Assembly: GCF_000005505.3 (NCBI RefSeq) | Contig: NC_016133.3 | Location: 41,257,237 to 41,321,236, forward strand | DNA from: Brachypodium distachyon | Lineage: Eukaryota; Streptophyta; Magnoliopsida; Poales; Poaceae | Direction of reading: 5' to 3' | DNA length: 64,000 bases | Shown: positions 55,422 to 64,000 of the stretch, one piece after another | Position numbering within the stretch: the first letter of the stretch is position 1 | Layout of the letters: each line of letters opens with the position of its first letter | Made by a program: the position numbers and the translations under genes | The notes under the pieces: model-generated | The model's database searches: none | The model's input: the letters and a program-made list of their open reading frames with translations, nothing else | Told to the model about the DNA's origin: nothing

Positions 55422-58400
55422 ATGGGGTTTCGGCGGCAGGGGCGGAGCTACAGCGGTACAAGGTTGCGCATCTGTACACAAGGGCGGAGGATTTTTGCCT
55501 CAGTTACGAATTGGGGAAGATTAAGGAGATGCAACGGGAAGCTAAAGGGTCGTGGGGTGATGGGAGGAGAAACGGTCGGGAACGAGAGAATTGAAGGGGA
55601 GATAGATACCTGCGGTGGAGGCAGGCGCTCGCACGAGGAGGAAGACGAGCGACGGAGCGAGGGGGCTGGGGCGTTCGGCAGCGGGACGGGGAGGGAGGGG
55701 GTGGCGGCGCTCGCTCGAGGAGGAAGACGACCCGCGTGAGGGACGGGGGAACGGCGAATCGCGTGAGGGGCGGGGATGGGGGATCGACGCTTCGGCGGTG
55801 ACACTAGGGTATGGCGACGCCGGCGGCTGCTGGGAATGTTTTTTTTTTCCTTTTAGACCCGTGGTGTGGTGATTATCTTCAGTACTACTCCTAGGAGGGT
55901 GCGTTTGGTGATTATCTTCAACCATGGGGTTACCTTATTGTCACATATGACACCATTGTTTTCTCTGCCAATAACCCCTAGGGCAAGTGTCCATTTAGAA
56001 AGTTTTTGTCTTGCACGATGAACATCTGGTATTTCATTATGGGAGCAATATTGCAGACATGTTTGTCATTACATTTTTTTTTTGCATGTTGTCTCAAGTC
56101 TTACCTACTCGACAATAATGTTCCTATAACCCTAACCCTAGGAGTTTCTGACACACAACCTATCAGAAGAGTTTCCCTCGCCGAATATTGTTGTAACGAC
56201 AGAGGGCGCGATTGTGGCTATGACACATGATCATGTGAAGTGGCAAATGGTACAATTTAAAAAGTTGGGGGAGGGTGGAGGGGCAGGGATGAGATGTGAA
56301 TAAAGTAAAAGGCTTGTGTCCGAAGATTGGTGAATTTTTCTCTAGCAAGTAATTTCCACCTTGGTGTTTTATAGAAGCAAGGGAGACTCGCGGTGCAAAT
56401 GGATAGATGTATTTTTTGTTCGAACAGTGAAAAAAGAAGTGTTTACCAAGTTTACGTGCAATTCAGAACTTGGAAATTTTATTGGAGAAGATTTGTATAC
56501 ACCCGAAACTATATAGTCAGCGGCCGCTCCATATGTTAGTTGTGATGTCAATTGACATCACATGTTTTCTAAAATTTCCTTGACCTTTTAGTTATTTGTC
56601 AGAACAAATATATAATACATATAAAGATTTTGAAAAGAATGACGTCATATGTTTATGGATCTAGCACTGCCACTGTCTACAGCAATACAATTATCACATA
56701 AAAAAGCCAAGTCGTTGAATAAACACACTGCAACATGCAACTGATGATTATTTACATATATATATTAGTAATCTATAATCCTATATCAAGATACACCACC
56801 TGGGCCGGTCACCCTAAAACAAATTATTGAGATATAATTCAAGTGACACTACTCTTGTACCATACTAACTAGTTGATGGCCGTGCGCTGCAACGGAGCAA
56901 CAAAAAAAATGATGTGGTCGAAAACACATCAAAACTTCCTCTCTTGGATGTTCTTTCATAAACCACACCGTGTACAAAAGAATTTCATTCCTTACAAAAT
57001 TGATACATAATGAGAAAATGTTATGTATTAAATTCCAGTTTACAAAATAACTTTTCTAATTAACACACGCTCATCCTTTTCCAAGAGGAAAAAAAATAAA
57101 CCCTGAAAGTTCTTTAGTCGAACTCACCTCTGGGCTGCATCCTTTTTCATTTCTCCTGCGTCGTACATGCATTTTCACATGATGTACCCATAAGGTCAGG
57201 CCTGCCATCAATCCAGAATATCAATTGTGGAGACAGGGGGCGGACATTGGCTAGGGCTACCCTCGTGATTTTGTGTGCAGATATGTATCATAGCTCTAGC
57301 GAGGCTTTACCTGAGATATTGGACAGAATTTGATCATGCAAAAGAGCCCGTAGTTGCCTGCTTTTCAGTAGAAACATGTGCCTCCTTATTTTCAGGCAGA
57401 AAAATCCTCTTCTTGGACTCATTTGAGTTCAAGTCCTGCTTGGAGGTATTCTGCACTAAACTACTATCAAGCAACTGTGCTTCCAGACAACAACCTCCTT
57501 TTTGCAGCGAATATCCTTGAGCTGAAATAGCCACTTCATGCTTGAGCATCTGTTTGTGTATTTCCAGTGTTGCCTAAGAATTAGAGTAATGCAATCAGCA
57601 TATTTTGTTTCGGCTATTATATCCATAACTTTTCAATCCCAACTAAAGTTCCAGTAAAATTATTTGCATATCAACCCCGTGTGCCATTGTAAGTGGAAGG
57701 TTCATTGAAGCAAAGAAAAAAAAAGCAAGAAAAACTAACATGCAATCTTTCACATGTTAGTTTTACGAGACGAACATTTATTCGAATTAGAGTGAAGGAA
57801 AGAGGAGGAAGGAGAAGGAGAGGGGTAATGAGAAGAGCTTCTCAGACAAAAAAAAAAGACATGTGCTTGAAGGATAGATAGGCTGATCGACATCAACGGG
57901 AAAGCGTTACGGAAAGTGGGAGTGCCTTGGAAGGGGAAATGCGGGTGTTGATCTGTTGAAGAGGACTGGACGGTGAAATGGAGAAGACGAAAAACAAGAG
58001 GAAAAAATCTTTGCAAAATAAAAAAGAAAAACAAGAGGAATAAGGCGACGGATCAGGTGGATGGCGCTGGCACCTTAAGCAAACAAATTAAAACAAAAAC
58101 ATGGATGGATATTGTAACTTTCTCGAGCCAAGATCACCCCCGCGCACCGGCCCTAATCTGAACAGCTAACAAGTTCGTTTGCAGCATATAAACCAGCGAT
58201 CGACACCGACAGTCAAGAACTGCACGCTCTATATAAATGATGATACACTAATCCCGATGTATTCTAAAAAAAAGGAACTGCACGGCTCTCTATAAATGAT
58301 GATACTGCACTAATCTTGATGTGTTCTAAAGAAAAAAGGAACTGCACGCTCGATCCAGAGCCGCGTAGTGCAATCATATATACGCCAACACAACAAATAT

Positions 58401-61400
58401 TTCGATCGATATCCCCATCAACGCTAAGCCGTCCTAGACGACACGACACGACACGATCCATGTATGTATGTTCCGGCCACGTACGGCTAGTCCACGGAGC
58501 CACACACGTAGTACGTACGTGCCAGATATGCGGTGCAGCCGTTTCCTGGAGGCCACACGTAGCTTAGGTAGAGCCTCTGGCGATGTGGACCTGGTCACCT
58601 AGGAAAGGAAGGACAGTCAGGCAGTCGTGCAGGTGCTCCGTCCCGTCCTTCTCAGCGGAGCTTTGAGCTGTAACCCGCAGGGGCTAGCCACCTGTGCCTC
58701 GCAATTAAGAGTACGTCGGTCACTCACCGGCCGGCCACGTCGGCGTTGTTCTCGAAAAACACTTGCATTCACGTACCAAAGATCTTTTTTCTCTTCTTGG
58801 CTGGCTCCTGAGACACCAGTGAACAATAGTCAAGGCGATAGCAACGGTACGTACACTCGAACTTGTTTGGTTCCGAATTGCAGCCGACCTCATTTTCCAT
58901 CAATTCGAATTCCCAGGCCCCAGCAGATCGGCTGCAAGGAAATAATAATCCATTAATTGGTTGATTAAAAATAGCTAGCGGAAAACGATCCTGAAATTTG
59001 TCCAAGCTAGCGACCCGACGGCTGCCGTTGGAGAGCCACTTTCACCTGGCAAACACGGTACACTGTACAGTACATCCGTATGGAATTTTCTTTTCGGTAC
59101 GTATAGATCAGTAGTAGACTAGTAGTGTCGTACAAATGACACTGGAGTAACCTCACTACAGATCCAAGTGTTGTGGAAAAAATAAAAGCAAGAAAAAAGA
59201 CGGTTGGCGAACCGGTCACTGCCATGGGAGATTGGTTGCAACCTCTGACCCGTATCTGCTGCGCCCAGCTTCCACTCGAGATCCCCAACTTGCCAATCTT
59301 CTAATCCATCTTACGTACGCACGTACCAACAGCTAGAGCCGGCTATAATAACCTGGATTAGCCGCAAACTCCTAAGCAAAAACGGTCAAATTTTGCAAGA
59401 TACAGCGATCTAATTCCATGCGATGGTTGGACACTCCATTTCCTTTTCTCTTTCCAGTACGTACTAGGTTGTTATTGGCTCGTTGGTTTTAGAATTCGGA
59501 TTAGATGCGCCACACAAGCACGTCAAGAGCTTGGTCAAGTTTGATACGCAGCAATGAGATTCGTTTCCTTGTGAGCTGTGACATGTGTTTTTACTATGTC
59601 ATAGCATCAGGGGTATTGATATGATGCTGCCTTGCTAGCGTGTTGGAGCGCATGAAAGGTATTCTTGTCGATTTGATTTGAGTAAAACGATTTTTATACG
59701 ATGTTTAATCTGGGAGACATGTGTGAACCTCAAAGTTTCGAGTTTCTTATCTCTAAACTGCTTGAGCTAGCTGAGAAACAGGAAGTAAAATTGTACTACG
59801 TAAGTTGAAAATAGCTTCATGTCAGTTGTGGGAAGATACAGATCAGAACTTGCAAACTATAAAGTGGTAATGGTTACCAACCGTTAGGCTAGAAATTTGG
59901 AGCATAGAGAATCCAAAATACTCCATGCATGGTTAGAAACTGTGGTTTGGAGAATCACTTCTAGATTTTTTTTTTGAGTGGATCACTTCTAGACGGGAGG
60001 CGGTACTTCGGAGGTTTAAAAATAGGGTGTGGCTATTTTTAAGTCACTTGTTTTTTAGAAAATTAGCCATAAATATGGTCGACGTTTCAGAGCTGTTGGA
60101 TTAGAGTCAATCTCATTATCTCATCTTTCATTTGCTATCGTTGGATAAGATCCGACGACTAACATGTCGATTGATTTCTAACTAAAAACATGCGACTTAT
60201 TAATACCAAAACCGTATAGGACTTTTGATTAATCATGGAATTCGCTAGTGTGCGTGTGTTTTGGTGTTTTACGTGTGTTAGGTGTATACGTCTTCGCTTC
60301 AATTAAAAAAAAGAAGTGATTTAGACTTATCAATACTTTAAACAAAATCATACATAGTCATGGGTCGACATGCATGCTTATTAGCCTGAGATGGTGAAGA
60401 ATAATGGTTCTAGTGGACAGGTATTATTGTGACGTCCATCCAAATTGCGTCGCTCGCCCTGAACGGAAGAACGCAGCGCCATATGCTACTACTACCTCAC
60501 ACGACACGATAAAGGGATCTCTGGACAAACTGACCGATTTGAGCCATAATGGATGGATGTATCAGAGCACTTGAAAACGTTTGGAACACGAGAATTTTGA
60601 TCGAATCGGGTGAAATGAAAATCGAGCTGCTTTCTTAAAAAAAATATTCTCGAAGCCGGAGAGAATCAAAGATTCCAAGACCTGGGCCTACCTGGTTGCT
60701 TGTGTGGCTGAGAGAGAGAATCCAGGGGGCAAGAGGCAGGCGCGGGCCAGGGGCCACCACGCAGATTCATCAGCAAGATACTTTCCGTGTCCACTGGGGA
60801 TTTCCAAAGAACACTCCACTGTCTCCGCCCCCAATTGTTTTCCTGGCAGAAAATAAATAAGAATTCGCACCGAGATTCTTTACGTTTGCGTCCATGCGTA
60901 TCTCCGCAGAGAATAATTTAGCCCCTGATTCGTTCCCCACATTGTTTAATTTAACTTAGTTTGATCCCCACTTGTCGCAGGGAATTCGGCGGGCGAGTGG
61001 CCTCCCGACAAAGCAAAATCAATTGAGGAGGAGAAAGAAGCAAAGCGATTCGCCAATTTGCCTGCGTTTTTATTTTTCTTCGGGGTCAAAAGAAAGCACT
61101 TCACGCTGCAGTTAAAAGCCAAAATCTTTGCTAGCGACGAGTGGGGTGAAAAAGAGAGCAGGAATTCGGAGGCAAAATCTTGGGTCCGGCCGTGGACAGG
61201 GACAGTAGATAGCTACAGATACAGCGTATACAAAGAGCAGGCAGATTAATTTCGTTCAGCGGCGATTGGTTTAACTAACAACCGAGCGATTAACCGGCCA
61301 GTAAATTGAAGCTCCTCGAAGGACAAATTCATTCACGACGATGAATTCCTCGCCGGGATTTTTGAGGAGGGAGGGAAAATGGGGAGGAGCGGTGGTTGAA

Positions 61401-61880
61401 GTGGAGTGGAAGCGAGAGAGTAATTAATCATGGAGGGATTTCATTCATTCACCGTCAGGTCGCGTGGAAGAAAGTCTCCATTTTGCGTACCGGATTAATC
61501 TTCTTCCTCTCCCTCCCCGGCCCGCAACAGCAACGCCACCCCATCTCCCACTCCCATATAGCCGCCATCCCTCTCCACCCTCCCAGCCCACTTCTCTCGG
61601 CGTGCGCGCGCGCTCCCTTCGTGTCGCTGTGGCCTGCCAGTGTAAGTTACAGTTTACAGCAGCTGCTGCCTGCTTTGCTAGTGCCGTGGATCCTGGCTTG
61701 TCTCCTTTGTGGATAGCCGTGTTTGATTGGGGGCGTGCGTGTCGTGCGCTTGGGGGTTGGCGCGGCAGTACATGAGGAGGAGGAGGAGCGGAGGGAGGAG
61801 GAAGGCTGGGGAAGGAGGCGCTGGGGCTGCTGGGCTGCGTCGATGAGGTGGTGGCGGCGGTGGCGTCGACGTGGGGGCCC
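55422..61880. other. FHA2 upstream region and long intergenic stretch
   Basis: 55422-55830 is the FHA2 leader and GC-rich promoter. Beyond it is AT-rich DNA with no recognised gene. TGGTGATTATCTTCA occurs twice, at about 55868 and 55908. Two telomere-like CCCTAA units occur near 56125. 58217-58352 is a tandem repeat. 61400-61880 is the likely promoter and leader of the BTB gene, CT-rich near 61500-61600. Confidence 0.45.
58217..58352. repeat. Tandem repeat, two units of 58 and 64 bases plus a partial
   Basis: Units start GAACTGCACG at 58217, 58275 and 58339 (partial) and share TATAAATGATGATAC and GATGT(A/G)TTCTAAA. Each unit includes a TATAAATG motif, so two TATA-like sites are repeated. Confidence 0.85.
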
Positions 61881-64000
61881 ATGACCGGTGGCCGCGTGGA
61901 GGCGGCGCCGAGGCTCGCGCAATGGCGCGTCGACGCGCTCCCGTGCTACACCTACCGCAAGTCCGACCCCTTCCGCGTCGGCCTCTGGAACTGGTCCGTG
62001 CCCTGCCACCGAGCCCCTCTCCTCTCCCCTCCACTCCTCTCTTCCGCAAGTTCGTTCGTTGCCTGCTACCTGTTTGGTTTCTTGTCTGCCTTGTCCTGCA
62101 GAGCAGAGCGTGTCCTGCTCCCGCCGTGATACTCGTTGTGCTTGAAGCTCGAAGTATAGGTCGTTGTGAGTAGTCTGAGGTTTCCGGCGGTGGGTTATGA
62201 GTTCAACCGTTTGATTGTTGCTGCTACTTGTTGGTACAACGCTGTTTCTGTTATTTATCTTCTGTTGTTTGATTCTGGAAGAGGTTTGGTTTTTGGTAGA
62301 AGAGGAGGATGAATGCATGGCCGATTGGCTTGTTCAGTTGCAACAGCTTTTCGGTTTGCTACGGTGCTGCTGCCTTGCTCATTAATTTTGGATGCATCCT
62401 CATAAGCTAGTTTTATCCTTCTGTCTAAGCTTGTATTGAACTGTCTTTAAGTTGGATTTGGGTCGATTCGTCACGTATCTATGGTTAGTCCAGATTCTTC
62501 GTACCCATATTTGGTTTCTAAAGTAGAGGTGAAGACTTTTCTTGGAATCAAAGATATTTCAGACAAAAGTTTTCACTTTCTTCAACCCTCGCTTTCAGCA
62601 GTTCATTCTCTACTATTACCATGAAAAACAATCATTGATTAAGTTGTACATTTACTTCCTCAAATTTCATCAGGATAAGTCATGAAACCACTTTGACACA
62701 ACTAATAATTTTCTAAAAGAGAAGTTGAGACTTCTCTTGGAATCAAAGATATTTCAGAATTATTAAGAAAAATATTTCACAAATTTACACAAAAGCTTGT
62801 CACTTTTTTGAACTCTCGCTTTGAACCGTTCCTTGCTAGTATTACCATGAAAATAATTCTTTGATTAAGTTGTACATTTACTTCCTCAAATTTCCCAATG
62901 ATAACTGGCACAATTAAAATCATACTCGTAAAGGATTAGTATAGAGAATTATGGGGGGCCACCAGTTGTGTTATGATCCATAAACTAACTGAAGTATCTG
63001 ATTCTGTAACATGAAGGTACCTATCTGTGGAGAGAAACAACAAGCAAACTTGCGTTAAGCTCTTTGCAGAGTTGTCAAATTCTGCCAAGAACACGGTCCC
63101 AGCTCCTATAGCTTCCTTTGTCACGAAACTTTTGATATCCTTTCCTCCTAATGAAAAGATCATAGTGCATCCAGGTAATTTTCTTTTACTAAAGAAGTCA
63201 ACTTCCTCTCCCTAAAACTGCAGTGCCCTTTGTGTTGATAGATACGAAATTGGAAGATATATTTCGGTATCTGAATATGTAGGCAATGAATTTTTAAAAG
63301 AAAGTGAACACTTTTAGTTCATAACTTCATATGGCTACAAGTTGATTTGTGCAGAAACTGAGTGTGTATAGTATACAGATAACAGATTGAAGTTACTGAA
63401 CATTATCAGGCATACATGCTTGTTTGAAATTGTAGGACTTATTGTTGTTCCCATATTCAAGTTGAGTTCAGCTACAAATCAGTGAGTGCATAAAGCATGT
63501 CTGCATGCTATTTGTATCTAGTTTACAACTGATTTACTCGTATGCAGGAATCTTTGACAAGCATCTGAAACATGACGGTTTTGTGTGGGCGATTGATAGT
63601 ACTGTTACAGGAAGGTTTGTGATCGAGATTGAGTTTCTCGACCTGAAAGTTCCAGATCCATCTGTAAGTACTGTTTTATTCACCGTCTGCTTCTGTTTTG
63701 TCAATGTTTGGTACAACAATAATTAGGAGACGTGGAGTGACATCCTTCACTCCTAAAATCCTGTCTAATCTTAGATGGATGCACACTACATTAACATCAC
63801 ACCTGGACTGATCTACACCAGCATAGAAAAATCTACAGTTTTGTTGGTGGTGAGGTGTCTATGGTTGCTTTCTACTGTTGATTAAATATGTTGTTTGATC
63901 AGAAAAGTGAAAGGGTCGCAAGCATAACAGAAACCTAAGGCGGACATCTGTTGCCATTTGTCAATCATTACTCGACCCATGAAAAAAATTGACGTTATAA
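61881..64000 (+). CDS. BTB/POZ domain protein, At1g21780/At1g55760 type, 5' part only
   Basis: Three coding exons lie in the window: 61881-61993, 63017-63174 and 63548-63663, with phases 2, 1 and 0; the gene continues past the right edge. The visible 129 residues start MTGGRVEAAPRLAQWRVDAL and continue YRKSDPFRVGLWNW, YLSVERNNKQTCVKLF, then GFVWAIDSTVTGRFVIEIEF. This matches the MATH-like N-terminal domain of this BTB family. The BTB domain, which would bind CUL3 as a ubiquitin-ligase adaptor, must lie downstream and was not seen. Exon 2 starts after ATGAAG at 63016, a non-pyrimidine-rich but frame-required acceptor. The start codon is chosen because the family begins MTGxxVE; the frame is open further upstream. 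No additional exon was found in 63664-64000. Confidence 0.88.

Noticed and set aside
55422..55481. Longer N-terminus for FHA2 starting at 55481
   Set aside because: The codon there is TTG, and it lies upstream of the probable leader acceptor site, so it would be intronic.
56120..56142. CCCTAACCCTA-like telomeric repeat
   Set aside because: Only about two units; too short for an interstitial telomere tract and common by chance or as a telo-box.
60688..60870. 60-residue minus-strand frame as a small peptide gene
   Set aside because: No start context, conservation clue or signal peptide consistent with known families.
1..64000. CRISPR arrays, operons, prophage-type or toxin-antitoxin systems
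   Set aside because: The window is plant nuclear DNA with introns and MITEs; no regularly spaced repeat array or prokaryotic gene cluster was seen.

Overview
The window is nuclear DNA from a grass, most likely a compact-genome pooid such as Brachypodium. The evidence is GC-rich third positions in the long exons, plant-type GT-AG introns, several Stowaway MITEs beginning CTCCCTCC with TA target-site duplications, a Ty1/copia element with an initiator-tRNA-Met primer site, and exclusively plant gene families. Species and chromosome cannot be fixed from sequence alone. No prokaryotic features, CRISPR arrays, rRNA or tRNA genes were seen.

Left third (1-25 kb), the accessory part. A gene-poor start carries a 765-bp DNA transposon (3467-4231). 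Decayed F-box genes follow on the minus strand: an internally deleted copy near 5.1-5.8 kb and a longer pseudogene at 6711-7835. Next come an intact NETWORKED-2 actin-binding gene (10447-12969, minus) and a truncated BAHD acyltransferase pseudogene (13888-14625, minus). A 5.26-kb copia retrotransposon (14804-20058) with clear LTRs, TTTAT target-site duplication, PBS and PPT has a heavily mutated gag-pol. To its right are an intact F-box gene (20548-21789, plus) and an intact BAHD acyltransferase gene (22661-24028, plus). Behind the BAHD gene lies a relic of another F-box 3' end and flank. The pattern is birth-and-death evolution of F-box and BAHD genes by local duplication.

Middle (25-43 kb). 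After about 4.4 kb without a recognisable gene there are an LRR receptor kinase of the RGF-receptor (RGI) type (29485-32927, plus), a DUF295/KIB-type beta-propeller gene without an F-box (35115-35966, plus), the ten-exon Elongator subunit ELP2 (36924-41285, plus), and a LEA_2/NHL membrane protein gene (41909-42649, minus). ELP2 is flanked by two copies of its own 3' end and 3' flank, a scar of tandem duplication.

Right third (43-64 kb). A nine-exon MIKC*-type MADS-box gene (43966-46107, minus), an eleven-exon RGLG-type RING/copine E3 ligase (48142-50852, minus), a three-coding-exon FHA2-like gene (52501-55421, minus), a long intergenic stretch, and the 5' part of a BTB/POZ gene of the At1g21780 type (61881 to beyond the window end, plus).

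These are independent chromosomal genes, not an operon. I found no convincing undescribed multi-gene system. The most informative signals are duplication scars, lesions, motif changes and splice features. All multi-exon models were built by hand from splice motifs, phase and family resemblance; every junction was checked for frame, but none against transcripts.
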